Positions 27,417 to 37,000 of a stretch of 50,170 bases of DNA are shown in pieces (the first letter of the stretch is position 1; each line of letters starts with the position of its first letter). The notes under the pieces were generated by a model, which searched no databases, had not been told where the DNA came from, and worked only from the letters and a program-made list of their open reading frames with translations. Source of the stretch: Deltaproteobacteria bacterium Ga0077550 (GTDB taxonomy: Bacteria > Myxococcota_A > Polyangia > Nannocystales > Nannocystaceae); assembly GCA_001464385.1 (NCBI GenBank), contig LNFB01000184.1, positions 1-50,170 of the forward strand, written 5' to 3'. Made by a program: the position numbers and the translations under genes.

Positions 27417-27945
27417 GTCCCTCGGCCTTGGCCGCGTTCGCGCGGGCGGCCGCCGCCTCGAACAGCGTGCGTTGTCCCTCGGGGTCGACGCGCTCGGCCT
27501 TCTCCATCTCGTGGAGCAGCCGCTCGAATTCTTCGACCGACTCGAAGCTGCGATACACCGACACGAAGCGCACGTACGCGACCGGATCGAGATCGTGCAG
27601 GTAGTGCATGGCCCGCTCGCCGATCTCCGTGGCGTAGACCTCGCGGTCGCCCCGCGTGAACGCCCACTGCTCGATCTGCGCGACCAAGGTCTCGAGCTGA
27701 TCGGGCTTCACCGGCCGCTTGCGACACGCGAGCTTGAGCCCGCCGAGCAGCTTGTTGCGATCGAAGGGCTGCCGCCCGCCGCCGCGCTTGAGCACGACCG
27801 GGAGGTTCTCCTCGATGCGCTCGAACGTCGTGAACCGATGGCCGCAGCCTTCGCACTGCCGCCGCCGTCGGATCGAGGTCGCATCCCGGCCATCGCGCGA
27901 GTCGAGGACCTTGGTGTTGGGGTTGCGACAGACCGGACAGCGCAT
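27394..27945 (-). CDS. nrdR: Transcriptional repressor NrdR
   Basis: NrdR represses ribonucleotide reductase genes by binding NrdR boxes in response to ATP/dATP. 183 residues from ATG 27945, with a GAGGAG ribosome site. The N-terminal zinc ribbon is complete: MRCPVCRNPNTKVLDSR then RRRQCEGCGHRFTTFERIE, giving four Cys in two CxxC pairs. The ATP-cone domain follows (VVLKRGGGRQPFDRNKLLGGL, then VYATEIGERAMHYL and VAYVRFVSVYRSF). The last 25 residues are a charged Ala/Arg/Glu tail. It lies between rpiB and ribD in the long operon. Confidence 0.96.
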   Translation of the reverse strand: MRCPVCRNPNTKVLDSRDGRDATSIRRRRQCEGCGHRFTTFERIEENLPVVLKRGGGRQPFDRNKLLGGLKLACRKRPVKPDQLETLVAQIEQWAFTRGDREVYATEIGERAMHYLHDLDPVAYVRFVSVYRSFESVEEFERLLHEMEKAERVDPEGQRTLFEAAAARANAAKAEGRDRGEGG

Positions 27946-27955
27946 CGCCGGCTCC

Positions 27956-28402
27956 TCAGCGCCGCTCGAGGGCGTCGAGCATCTCGACGCGGCGGCCGTG
28001 GCGGCCACCCTCGAACGTGGCGTCGAGGAACGTCACCAGCAGCGTGCGCCCGAGCCCGAGCCCGACGACGCGGCCCCCGAGGCACAGCACGTTCGCGTCG
28101 TTGTGGGCGCGCGCCATCGCGGCGCTGAAACCGTCGGAGAGCACCGCGGCGCGGATCCCCGGGACGCGGTTGGCCGCCATCGCCATGCCCTGACCGGTGC
28201 CGCACACCAGCACGCCGAGGCTGCCCGACACCGCGAGCACCTCGTTGCACACGGCGACCGCGATGTCGGGGTAGTCGACGGAGTGCGACTCGTCGGTGGC
28301 CCCCAGCTCGGCGACGACGTCGTGCCCGAGCTCGCGGGCGATCTCCGCGAGGTGGCGTCGGAGCGTCACACCACCATGATCGCTGCCGAAGACCAACCGC
28401 AT
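27956..28402 (-). CDS. rpiB: Ribose-5-phosphate isomerase B
   Basis: RpiB interconverts ribose-5-phosphate and ribulose-5-phosphate; ribulose-5-phosphate is the substrate of RibB encoded downstream. 148 residues from ATG 28402. GTG 28411 is an alternative that would make a GTGA overlap with fabF. RpiB/LacAB signatures are visible: VFGSDHGGVTLRRHL at the N-terminus, DYPDIAVAVCNEV, the anion-hole VCGTGQGMAMAANRVPGIRAAV with the catalytic Cys, and ARAHNDANVLCLGGR. Length is normal. Together with ribD, ribE and ribBA it suggests one transcript supplying flavin precursors. Confidence 0.95.
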   Translation of the reverse strand: MRLVFGSDHGGVTLRRHLAEIARELGHDVVAELGATDESHSVDYPDIAVAVCNEVLAVSGSLGVLVCGTGQGMAMAANRVPGIRAAVLSDGFSAAMARAHNDANVLCLGGRVVGLGLGRTLLVTFLDATFEGGRHGRRVEMLDALERR

Positions 28403-28407
28403 GATCG

Positions 28408-29649
28408 TCACTGGACCTTGCGCAGGATCAACGCGGCGTTGGTGCCACCGAAGCCGAAGCTGTTGCTCATCGCGTACTCGTAGGACGCGCGGCGGGCCTC
28501 GTGCGGCACGTAGTCGAGGTCGCAGGCGGGATCGGGATCGTCGAGGTTGATGGTCGGCGGCAGGATCCCGTCGCGCAGCGACAGGGCGCAGATCGCCGCC
28601 TCGAGTCCGCCCGCGGCCCCTAGCAGGTGGCCGTGCATCGACTTGGTCGAGCTCACCGCGAGCTTGTACGCGTGGGCGCCGAACACGGCGCGGATCGCCG
28701 CGGTCTCGTTGGCGTCGGCGTCGGTGGAGGTCGCGTGGGCGTTGATGTAGCCGATCTGCTCCGGCGACAGGCCGGCGTCGCGCAGCGCCAGCGCCATGCA
28801 GCGGGCCGCACCGGCGCCGCCTGGGGCGGGCGAGGTGATGTGGTGCGCGTCGGCGTTGGCGGCGTAGCCGACCAGCTCGGCGACGATCGTGGCGCCGCGC
28901 GCCTGCGCCCGCTCGTAGCCCTCGAGGACAAGGATCGCGGCGCCTTCGCTGAGCACGAAGCCGTCGCGGCTGGCGGTGAACGGCCGGCACGCCTTGGTCG
29001 GCTCGTCGTTGCGCTGGCTGAGCGCCCGCGCGGAGCAGAAGCCACCGATGCCGAGCGGCGTCACGGTGGACTCGCTGCCGCCCGCGATCATGATGTCCGC
29101 GTCGCCGCGCTCGATGACCCGCGCGGCCTCGCCGATCGAGTGCGCCGCGGTCGAGCACGCCGACACCATCGACATGTTCGGGCCCTGGCAGTTGTGGAGG
29201 ATCGAGATCTGCCCCGGCGCCAGGTTGATGATCACCGAGGGCGTGAAGTACGGGCTGATGCCGTGGCGCGGGCCCTTCTCGACCAGCGTCCGGTAGGTCG
29301 CCTCGATCACGCCGAGGCCGCCCATGCCGGCGCCGATGTAGCAGCCGTAGCGCTCTGGATCCGGCTTGTCGACGTCGACGCCCGCCTGCTTCACCGCCAT
29401 GTCCGCCGCCGCGATGGCGAGGTGGATGAAGCGGTCCATCTGCCGCAGGTTCCGCTTGGGGATCCACTGCGTCGGATCGAAATCGCGGACCTCACCGGCG
29501 ATGGTGGTCGTGAACTCGCTGGCGTCGAACCGCGTGATCGGGCCGATCCCAGAGGTGCCCGCCCGGACGCGTTCCCACGTCGTGTCGGTCCCCACGCCCA
29601 GCGGCGTGACCAGTCCCATGCCCGTGATCGCGATTCTCCTGCGTGCCAC
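28408..29649 (-). CDS. fabF: 3-oxoacyl-[ACP] synthase II (FabF)
   Basis: 413 residues from GTG 29649 with an excellent GGAGGA ribosome site; the frame extends upstream without support. FabF elongates acyl-ACP by condensation with malonyl-ACP. The catalytic triad is present: Cys in [16 protein letters not shown], His in [14 protein letters not shown] and His in [29 protein letters not shown] is the typical start and [12 protein letters not shown] the typical end. It follows acpP with a 120-bp gap holding no other gene. It is probably the elongation enzyme of this fab cluster. Confidence 0.97.
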   Translation of the reverse strand: MARRRIAITGMGLVTPLGVGTDTTWERVRAGTSGIGPITRFDASEFTTTIAGEVRDFDPTQWIPKRNLRQMDRFIHLAIAAADMAVKQAGVDVDKPDPERYGCYIGAGMGGLGVIEATYRTLVEKGPRHGISPYFTPSVIINLAPGQISILHNCQGPNMSMVSACSTAAHSIGEAARVIERGDADIMIAGGSESTVTPLGIGGFCSARALSQRNDEPTKACRPFTASRDGFVLSEGAAILVLEGYERAQARGATIVAELVGYAANADAHHITSPAPGGAGAARCMALALRDAGLSPEQIGYINAHATSTDADANETAAIRAVFGAHAYKLAVSSTKSMHGHLLGAAGGLEAAICALSLRDGILPPTINLDDPDPACDLDYVPHEARRASYEYAMSNSFGFGGTNAALILRKVQ

Positions 29650-29769
29650 GTGTCCTCCGGTCGTCGGGGGGCCGCCTGGGAACGCGGGGTCCGTGCGGCG
29701 CGGGCGGCCTGTCGACCCGCCCACACCCTCGCTCCCGCGCAAGCCGGCGGCGCTCGCCGGCGCGCTGGG

Positions 29770-30012
29770 TCAGTTGCCCTTGCGCACCTTGATGTAGCTG
29801 ACCGCGTCGCCGACGGTCTTGATCTTGTCGACCTCGTCGTCGGGGATCTTCACGTCGAACTGCTCCTCGAGGGCGAGCACGAGCTCGACGATCGCGAGGG
29901 AGTCAGCGCCGAGATCCTCGGTGAAGCTCTTGCCCTCGCTGACGTCCTCGGGCTTGACGTCCAGCTGTTCGCAGATGATTTCCTTGATGCGGGCTTCGAT
30001 GTCACCACTCAT
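29770..30012 (-). CDS. acpP: Acyl carrier protein
   Basis: 80 residues from ATG 30012 with AGGAG upstream. ACP carries growing acyl chains on a 4'-phosphopantetheine arm. The attachment serine is in the DSL motif of [21 protein letters not shown]. The protein is strongly acidic with the usual four-helix pattern and ends in [12 protein letters not shown]. It lies between fabG (89-bp gap) and fabF (120-bp gap), larger gaps than elsewhere in the cluster. That would fit extra promoters or processing for a protein needed in high amounts, though I see no strong promoter. Confidence 0.97.
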   Translation of the reverse strand: MSGDIEARIKEIICEQLDVKPEDVSEGKSFTEDLGADSLAIVELVLALEEQFDVKIPDDEVDKIKTVGDAVSYIKVRKGN

Positions 30013-30101
30013 GATCGTCAGGCTCCTATGATGCTCGGCGCGGTTCGGTCCGGAAGACGGTTCGGATCGGGGAAGTTCGTGGTCGGCCGGTCTTGGCGGC
30101 G

Positions 30102-30890
30102 CTAGATGAGCAGGCCGCCGTTGATGCGCAGCACGTGCCCCGTGATGTACGAGGCGGCGGGCGACGCCAGGTAGGCCACGGCCTCGGCGACCTCGCGGGG
30201 ATCGCCGACGCGGCCCAGCGGGATCTGGGCGAGCAGCGCGGTGCGGGCGTCGCCCTGCAGCGCGGCCTGGGTCATGTCGGTGTCGATGAAGCCGGGGGCG
30301 ACGGCGTTGACCGTCACGGCGCGGCTGGCCAGCTCGCGCGCGAGCGACTTGGTCATGCCGATCACGCCGGCCTTGGTGGCCGCGTACATCGCCTGACCGA
30401 TGTTGCCCTGCTCGCCGACCACCGAGGTGAGGTTGACGATGCGGCCCTTGTCCTTGGCGCGCAGCAGGTGGCGCGTCGCCGCCTTGCTGCACAGGAACGT
30501 CCCGCGCAGGTTGGTGCGGATCAGCGTGTCGAAGTCCTCGGCGCGGGCGCGCATCATCAGCGCGTCGATCGACACGCCGGCGTTGTTGACGAGGATGTCG
30601 AGGCCGCCGTGCGCCTCGACGAGCTGCTTGATCGCGGCGTCGACCGCCGCCTCGTCGCCGACGTCGAAGCCGGCGACGAACGCCGCACCGCCGGATGCTT
30701 CGATCGCGGCCGCGACCTCGCGGGCTGCGGCCTCGCCCTTCGCGTAGTTGACGACGACCTTCGCCCCGCGCTCGGCGAGCAGCAGGGAGATGGCGCGGCC
30801 GATGCCTCGACCGCCGCCGGTGACCAACGCGACGCGACCCGAGAGATCGAGTGACGCGGGGAGCGGACGCGAGGCTGCGTCAGAGGCCAT
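30102..30890 (-). CDS. fabG: 3-oxoacyl-[ACP] reductase FabG
   Basis: FabG reduces 3-oxoacyl-ACP with NADPH. 262 residues from ATG 30890, overlapping the fabD end by 11 bp. It is a classical short-chain dehydrogenase: [11 protein letters not shown] is the cofactor motif (about 24-34), NNAG near 107, the catalytic Ser in [10 protein letters not shown], and YAATKAG (Tyr and Lys). PGFIDTDMT and the C-terminal [15 protein letters not shown] are typical of FabG. The N-terminus has a 16-residue Ala/Ser/Pro leader longer than usual; a later in-frame start is not obvious. Confidence 0.96.
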   Translation of the reverse strand: MASDAASRPLPASLDLSGRVALVTGGGRGIGRAISLLLAERGAKVVVNYAKGEAAAREVAAAIEASGGAAFVAGFDVGDEAAVDAAIKQLVEAHGGLDILVNNAGVSIDALMMRARAEDFDTLIRTNLRGTFLCSKAATRHLLRAKDKGRIVNLTSVVGEQGNIGQAMYAATKAGVIGMTKSLARELASRAVTVNAVAPGFIDTDMTQAALQGDARTALLAQIPLGRVGDPREVAEAVAYLASPAASYITGHVLRINGGLLI

Positions 30891-31821
30891 GCGGACCCTT
30901 TAGCACATCGAGATCCGCCGGGGAACCACACGCGGCGACCGCGAGATCGGGCGCGATGCGCTTGCACAGGCCCGCCAGCACCTTGCCGTGACCGAGCTCG
31001 GTCGCATGGGTGACGCCCATCGCCACCGCGCGCTGCACCGAGGCCTCCCACCGCACGCGGTGGGTCACCTGCCGCACGAGCAGCTCCTTCACGCGGCCGG
31101 CGTCGACGTTGGGCTCGGCCTCGACGTTGGTGATGACCGGGACGCTCGACGCGCCGATCCTCACGTCGGCGAGGGCCGCCGCGAGGCGCTCGGCCGCCGG
31201 GGCCATCAGGGCGCAATGGAAGGGCGCGGACACCTTGAGCGGCACCGCCCTGCCCTTGCGTGACTTGGCCAACGCGACCAGACGATCGACGGCGGCAGCG
31301 TGGCCGGCGACGACGATCTGTCCGCCGCCGTTCTCGTTGGCGGGCGACACGATCTCGCCCTCGGCCGCCTCGGCGCACAGCGCCTCGAGCTCCGCGAGCG
31401 GCAGTCCGATCACCGCCGCCATGGCGCCGGTGCCGGCGGGCACCGCGTCCTGCATCGCCTGGCCCCGCAGCCGCACCAGCCGGACCGCATCGGCGAACGA
31501 GAGCGCCCCCGCGGCGACCAGCGCCGAGAACTCGCCCAGGCTGTGGCCGAGCACGACGCTCGGGGGATCGCTCGCCTCGAGGCCCGCCTCGCGCAGCGCC
31601 GCCAGGGCCGCGATGCTGCAGGTGAGGATCGCGGGCTGCGTGTTCGCGGTCAGGACGAGCTGGTCCTCGGGGCCCTCGAAGCACAACGTCGACAGCGACA
31701 TGCCGAGCGCCGCATCGGCCTCGTCGAAGATCGCCCGCGCCGCGGCGCTCGAGTCGTAGAGCCCGCGGCCCATGCCGACCTGCTGGCTGCCCTGTCCCGG
31801 AAACAGATACGCGCGTGACAT
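30880..31821 (-). CDS. fabD: Malonyl-CoA:ACP transacylase FabD
   Basis: FabD loads malonate from CoA onto ACP. 313 residues from ATG 31821. Seen: [14 protein letters not shown] at the start, the nucleophile Ser in [17 protein letters not shown], the Arg of VRLRGQAMQ, and the His in [11 protein letters not shown]. The C-terminal [17 protein letters not shown] is standard. It follows plsX by six bases. In many genomes fabH sits between plsX and fabD; here there is no room for it. Confidence 0.97.
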   Translation of the reverse strand: MSRAYLFPGQGSQQVGMGRGLYDSSAAARAIFDEADAALGMSLSTLCFEGPEDQLVLTANTQPAILTCSIAALAALREAGLEASDPPSVVLGHSLGEFSALVAAGALSFADAVRLVRLRGQAMQDAVPAGTGAMAAVIGLPLAELEALCAEAAEGEIVSPANENGGGQIVVAGHAAAVDRLVALAKSRKGRAVPLKVSAPFHCALMAPAAERLAAALADVRIGASSVPVITNVEAEPNVDAGRVKELLVRQVTHRVRWEASVQRAVAMGVTHATELGHGKVLAGLCKRIAPDLAVAACGSPADLDVLKGPHGL

Positions 31822-31827
31822 CGATCG

Positions 31828-32916
31828 CTAGCTCCCTGGTTGCTCGGTCTCGGTCTTGGTCTTCGTCGGCGCCGCGACGCCGTGGGCCTTGGCCGCGGCG
31901 ACGAGGCCCGCGTTGGTCGACAGGGCCTCGGTCAGCGCGCCGACGAGGCCCTCGTCCACGGAGCGCGCCGCGAGCCGCAGCGCGGTGGCGATCGCGAAGG
32001 GGCTCGCGCCGCCGTGGCAGATCCACGCCGGACCGTCGACACCGAGCAGCGGCGCGGCGCCGTACGTGTCGGGGTTCATGTTCTCGCGCAGCTTCGCGAA
32101 CGCCGGCTGCAGCAGCAGCGCGCCCAGCTTGCTGCGCAGATCGGCGGTCACCGCTGTGCGCAGCCAGTGCCCGATCAGGCGGCCCGTCGCCTCGGCGACC
32201 TTGAGCGCGACGTTGCCCGTGAACCCGTCGGTCACGATGACGTCGAAGTGCCCGTCGAAGAACCCCTCGCCCTCGGCGTAGCCGGCGTAGAGGAACTCGG
32301 CGCTCTGCGACGCCGAGAGCACCTCGTGCACCGCCCGCGTCAGCTCCGTGCCCTTGCCGTCCTCGCTTCCGTTCGAGAGGACGCCGACCCGCGGCCGCGG
32401 CCGCCCGGTCTTGAAGCGGGCGTACGCGGCGCCCATGATCGCGAACTGCACGAAGTTCACCGGCTTGCAGTCGACGTTCGCGCCGACGTCGAGCACGGCG
32501 GTGAAGCCGGTGCGGTTCGGCAGCGAGGTCACGATCGCGGGGCGATCGACGCCGCGGATCCGCCGGTACTTGAAGAGGCCGCAGGCGAGCATCGCCCCGG
32601 AGTTGCCGGCGCTCATCGCCGCGCCGGCCTCGCCCCTGCGCACGAGGTCGAAGCACGTGGGCATCGACGCGTCGGGCTTGGCGCGCACCGCCTTGCCCGG
32701 GTGATCCTCCATCGTGATGCGCTCGGGCGCATGGTGGATGGAGATCGGCAGGGACGCGGCGCCGTCGTGCTTGGCCAGGGCGGCGGCGATCGGCTCGCGA
32801 TCACCGACGAGCAACACCGACACGCCGGCCCGGGCCGCCTCGACGGCACCCTGGACTTCGGCGTGCGGGCAGTGATCGCCGCCGAATGCATCGAGCGCGA
32901 TCACGGTGGACGACAC
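31828..32916 (-). CDS. plsX: Phosphate acyltransferase PlsX
   Basis: PlsX makes acyl-phosphate from acyl-ACP, linking fatty acid synthesis to phospholipid synthesis. 362 residues from GTG 32916; this start follows rpmF by eight bases. Family motifs: VIALDAFGGDHCP at the start, MSAGNSGAMLACGL, PNRTGFTAVLDVGANVDCK, NGSEDGKGTELTR and VTDGFTGNVALK. A short Ala/Lys/Thr tail is extra. The order DUF177-rpmF-plsX-fabD-fabG-acpP-fabF is the conserved bacterial fatty acid cluster. Confidence 0.97.
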   Translation of the reverse strand: MSSTVIALDAFGGDHCPHAEVQGAVEAARAGVSVLLVGDREPIAAALAKHDGAASLPISIHHAPERITMEDHPGKAVRAKPDASMPTCFDLVRRGEAGAAMSAGNSGAMLACGLFKYRRIRGVDRPAIVTSLPNRTGFTAVLDVGANVDCKPVNFVQFAIMGAAYARFKTGRPRPRVGVLSNGSEDGKGTELTRAVHEVLSASQSAEFLYAGYAEGEGFFDGHFDVIVTDGFTGNVALKVAEATGRLIGHWLRTAVTADLRSKLGALLLQPAFAKLRENMNPDTYGAAPLLGVDGPAWICHGGASPFAIATALRLAARSVDEGLVGALTEALSTNAGLVAAAKAHGVAAPTKTKTETEQPGS

Positions 32917-32924
32917 GGGCGATC

Positions 32925-33110
32925 CTATTCTCGAGCGACCTCGATGACCTGACGGCCGCGATAGAAGCCGCAGGCCGGGCACACGCGGTGGCTGACCATC
33001 AGCTCCTCGCAGTTCGGGCACGGCGACAGGTTCGGCGCGGTGACCTTGTCGTGGTGGGCGCGACGCATGTCGCGCTTGCTCGGGCTCTTGCGTTTCTTCG
33101 GGACGGCCAT
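32925..33110 (-). CDS. rpmF: 50S ribosomal protein L32
   Basis: 61 residues from ATG 33110. L32 is a small zinc-binding protein of the large ribosomal subunit. MAVPKKRKSPSKRDMRRAHH is the characteristic basic N-terminus, and the zinc site is CPNC (31-34) with CPAC (44-47), so this is the four-Cys form. The gene lies between the DUF177 gene and plsX, its usual place. A candidate promoter (33130-33159) precedes it, and a GGCGC/GCGCC hairpin lies in its short leader. Confidence 0.97.
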   Translation of the reverse strand: MAVPKKRKSPSKRDMRRAHHDKVTAPNLSPCPNCEELMVSHRVCPACGFYRGRQVIEVARE

Positions 33111-33129
33111 AGGCGCTTTCGGGCGCCGG

Positions 33130-33159
33130 AGAATAGAGGCGGGACCCGTGGTTCCGCAA
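33130..33159 (-). promoter_or_regulatory. Putative promoter of rpmF-plsX
   Basis: Minus-strand TTGCGG (33159-33154) is followed after 18 bases by TATTCT (33135-33130). Transcription would begin about 12 bases before the rpmF ATG, inside a small GGCGC-N6-GCGCC inverted repeat (33112-33128). The stretch is AT-richer than its surroundings. Confidence 0.45.
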
Positions 33160-33179
33160 GCACCCTTGCGCGTGTTAGC

Positions 33180-33878
33180 TCACTCGGGCTCGCGGAGCTT
33201 CTTCAGGGCCTCGGCCTGGCGCAGCGCCTCGGCCAGGGCGTCGGTCCGCGGGGGCTCGGCCGACGGGATGAAGTCGACCTCGGGCACGCGCGGCGACGGC
33301 ACGCCACAGGCGGTGCACCGCGGCGCGTCCGCGGGCTGCTCGTTGAGTGGGGCCCCGCACTGGCTGCACAGCCCGCGGCACTCGGCACCGCGGGCGCACA
33401 GGGCCCGCATCGGGTAGGCGAGCTTCAAGGTCTCCGCCAGGAGCGGGGCGAGATCCAGGCGGACACCGTCGAACGGCCAGAGATCTTCACCGCCGTCGTC
33501 GTCGTCGTCGCCCTCGGGATCGTCCCCGTCGCGATCGTCCCGGCGATCCTCGTCGGGGAGGCGGTGCGCGGCGCCGTCGCGCACGAACATCGCCGTGACC
33601 TTACCGTCCGCGTTCACGGCCGCGGGATCGAGGCAACGGGCGCACGGGACGTGGAACCCGCCGCGCAGCTCCCCGGTGACGATGACGCTGCCATCGCCCT
33701 GGACCACGAGATCCAGGCGCACGTGGGCCGGCGCGTCGGCCTCGGCGTCCGTGTCGCGCAGCGCGTCGCGCATCCACGCGGGCGAGAGCTCGTGCTCGAG
33801 CGAGGTATGGGTCTCGTCGCGACGCCGCATCGCGGAGATGTCGACGACGAGGGCATCGGGAACCGCCGCGGGGCGCAC
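33180..33878 (-). CDS. DUF177/YceD-family protein (23S rRNA accumulation protein)
   Basis: 232 residues from GTG 33878. YceD proteins are encoded next to rpmF and influence 23S rRNA accumulation; the mechanism is unknown. The N-terminus matches the family (ALVVDISAM...LEHELSPAWM). A CARC pair (FHVPCARCLDP) occurs mid-protein, and the C-terminal part has LALLAETLKLAYPM-like sequence and a Cys-rich end (CRGLCSQCG, CTACG) that could bind zinc. An acidic insert of about 25 residues (Asp/Gly/Glu) separates the halves. It is the first gene of the fab cluster, with TTGACA-type promoter sequence at 33887-33915. Confidence 0.88.
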   Translation of the reverse strand: MRPAAVPDALVVDISAMRRRDETHTSLEHELSPAWMRDALRDTDAEADAPAHVRLDLVVQGDGSVIVTGELRGGFHVPCARCLDPAAVNADGKVTAMFVRDGAAHRLPDEDRRDDRDGDDPEGDDDDDGGEDLWPFDGVRLDLAPLLAETLKLAYPMRALCARGAECRGLCSQCGAPLNEQPADAPRCTACGVPSPRVPEVDFIPSAEPPRTDALAEALRQAEALKKLREPE

Positions 33879-33886
33879 GGGGCGGT

Positions 33887-33915
33887 AGCCTGGGCGAAGC
33901 CGGGCACCATGTCAA
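33887..33915 (-). promoter_or_regulatory. Putative promoter of the DUF177-rpmF-fab cluster
   Basis: A consensus TTGACA (33915-33910) and CAGGCT (33892-33887) are spaced by 17 bases on the minus strand. The -10 ends eight bases before the GTG start at 33878, so the transcript would be leaderless or nearly so. The element overlaps the ATG at 33909 that would otherwise be the upstream start of the divergent large gene, which favours the later start at 34026 for that gene. Confidence 0.5.
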
Positions 33916-34025
33916 AGCCGGCATCGCCGCGGCGCGTCGCGCGGGTCCCGTGCCGACCCCGTGGCGTCGCCGAGCCCGCGGGCGTTGACCCCCCGGCCCA
34001 GATTCGTTATTCGAGCGCCGTCCCC

Positions 34026-37000
34026 GTGGAGTTTCCCCAACACGAGCGCGCGGCCGCAACGCGTCGCGCACCGACGGGGACACCCAGTGCGGCAGCCAAG
34101 GGCGAAGCCCGATCCATCGCAGGCCGATCGATCGCCGCGCTCACGTGTGTAGTGCTCGGCCTGCTCGTCTGGCTGCACGCGCCGACGATCGAGGCGGCCT
34201 CGCGCGCGGCGGCCTCGGCGACGCCCTCGCGACTCGCGAAGCGCACCGCGACCACGAGCCCCGCGCGCGCTCGCCCGCTCGTCGACACGCCGGTGCTCGC
34301 GACCGCCGGGACGTGGAGCGGTGGCGCTGGCGTCCTCAGCCTCGCGCCGCCCGCCCCGATCGCACCGCTCCCCGCGTCGTCCCTGCTCGCCCCGCCGCCG
34401 CCGGCGCCCGGCGACGCGCGGGCCGAGCTCGACGCGACGCCCCCCGCCGCGCCGCCGAGCAAGACCGGACGCGACGTCCGCTCGACGCTGAAGGCCTCGC
34501 GCTCGGTTCCGCCGTTCTGGATCGATCGCACGTACGACACGCACCGAACCCGCGCGATCGGCTTCCCGCCGCTGTTCGTCCACCGCACGCCGGCGAAGGA
34601 CCACCCCGAGAAGCTGCTGCACTTCGATCTCGCGCTCACCTTCGGGTGGGGCACCGCCGAGGGCAAGCGGCGGTGGCTCAGCCCGGTCGGCCTGTTCTTC
34701 GGCAGCTTCTCCGAGCGCAAGACCGTGTGGGGCGCCGCGCCCCTGCTGATGGGCTACCGCCGCATCGGCGAGCAGTACAACTTCGGCCAGTTCCCGCTCG
34801 TCTGGGCCTGGGGCACCAAGTACGTCAAGAACCTCTTGGTGGTGCCGTTCCACTACCAGCAGAAGCGACCCGACGGCTTCCGCGGCGTGTCGGCGATCCT
34901 GTTCTGGTACGGGCACAAGCACCGCGACGACACCAACGCCGAGAATGATCGCGGATGGTTCGTCGCCGCGCCGGCCTTCTATCGCTTCCGTCGCGGGATG
35001 AAGCGCTTCGACTTCGCGTTCGCGTACATGGGCGCGGAGAACCGGCTGAAGGGCCGCAAGTGGGTCGCGGTCACGCCGTTCGCCCTGTGGCACGAGAGCG
35101 AGTTCGGCAACCGCCACGAGCTGTGGACGCTTCCGTGGCTGCGCCGCACCGACCGCGCGCGGGGCCGCAGCGCCTGGGCCGTGCCGCTCGCGCTGACCTT
35201 CTCGCACAGCGATCCCGATCGCCGCATCTTCGCCGCGACGCCGCTGGTGTGGCGCACGCACAACACGCTGCGCGGCAGCGACTTCACGCTGGTCGGTCCC
35301 GTCGGCGTCTACTCCGATCCGCGGCAGCGCAACGTCTTCGCCGCGCCGCTGTGGTTCCAGTTCCAGGACCGCGCCAACGACACGATGGTCCGCGTGTTCG
35401 CGCCGCTGGGCTTCTCGCGGCGCACCCCCGAGCGCACCGGCGTGTGGACGGTGCTCGGCGGCGGCATGCGCACGGCCAAGGGCTACGGCGCCTTCGTGCC
35501 GCCGCTGCTGACGTGGGTCGGCCGCCGCGACGACGGCACCTCGATGCAGGGCGTGCTCGGCATGTTCTGGCACGTGAACCGCCCCGACGGCGATCGGCCG
35601 CGACGCACGGTCGTGCTCGGGCCGCTCGGGTTCTTCGACGCGCAGCGCGGCGGTGAGCGCGAGCGCATCCGCGGCGGCATCCCCCTGGCGGGCATCCTCG
35701 CGGGGCGCCACGGCAACACGCGCTGGCAGGTGATCACGCCGCTCATCTGGCACGCGCACGACCCCGAGGCCCGCCGTCGCACGCTCGTCGTGGCGCCGTT
35801 CTACCACCACCGCCGCGGCGAGGATCTCGACGGCGGCGTGGCCCCCCTGGTGTTCTGGGGCTCGGGCACCAAGTACCGCTACGGCATCGTGCCCGGCCTG
35901 CTCTTCGCCGACGTGCAGAACGTCCGCGAGAAGTCGCACCTGACGCTGTCGCCGGTGTTCGTGCGCCACAGCGCGCCGGGCCAGCGCACGATGGGCGTCG
36001 CGGGTCTGGTGTGGGACGTGGTCCGCGACGGCGGAGCCGAGCGCCACACCGCGGTCGTGCCCTTCTATTACCGGCGCGATCGCGACGGCAAGCGGCTCAC
36101 CGTGTCGTGGGTCGGCGGCGTGTTCAAGACCCCCGAGGCGCGTACCGCCGTGTGGGGCCCGTTCGTCCGCCGTCAGACCGAGAACCGCACGGTCACCGGC
36201 GTGGCGCCGCTCGTCTGGGCCACGACCGAGCGCAACGCCGACGGCGTCACCCGCAACGTCAGCGTGGTGCCGTTCGTGATCCACCACCGCTCGCCCAAGG
36301 ACGACCTCGACATGTTCTCGCCGCTGGTCTGGCGGCGCGAGATCCGGGGCGAGCGCGCGCGCAAGAACCTCGCGGTGGTGCCGTTCTACTTCCGGCAGCG
36401 GCAGCCCAGCGGCGTCGACGTGGACGGCGGCGTCGGCTTCTTCTGGTCGCGCGATCGCCAGCGCCGGACCCACACGCTGATCGCCGGGCCGTTCTTCCAC
36501 CGCCTCAGCCGCAAGTCGCTCCACACCGGCGTCGTGCCCCTCGCGTGGTGGATGGACACCGAGACCGATCGTCGGCTCGTGTCGCTGCCGACCATCGTCC
36601 ACATCCGCAACAAGAAGACCGGCGAGCACACCACCGTCGCCGCGCCGCTGTGGTTCGACCGGCGGCGGTCCAACGGCCGGCGCACGTGGGGCGCGTTCCC
36701 GTTCGTGTTCGGCGGCAAGCGGCTCTACAACTTCACGCGGTTCTCGCTCGCGCCGCCGGGCTTCGTCGACGTGTTCCGCATCCAGAGGAACTCGCGCTTC
36801 ACCGGCGTCGTCCCGCTGCTGTTCCGTCACCGCAAGTGCGGCTACCTGGCCGACGACGATCCGAAGTGCACGTACACGCTGTGGGGCAGCATCCCGCTGT
36901 TCCTCTACGGCAAGGACGGCAACGGGCGCCGCACCCACGGTTCGCTGCTGTACGTCTACGACCGCGACCCCGCCGGCATGCGGCTGTACACGCCGCTCTT

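Noticed and set aside
33909..34025. N-terminal extension of the giant repeat protein from ATG 33909
   Set aside because: This would run through the TTGACA promoter of the divergent gene and put nearly 75 residues before the export segment; GTG 34026 is preferred, though not proven.
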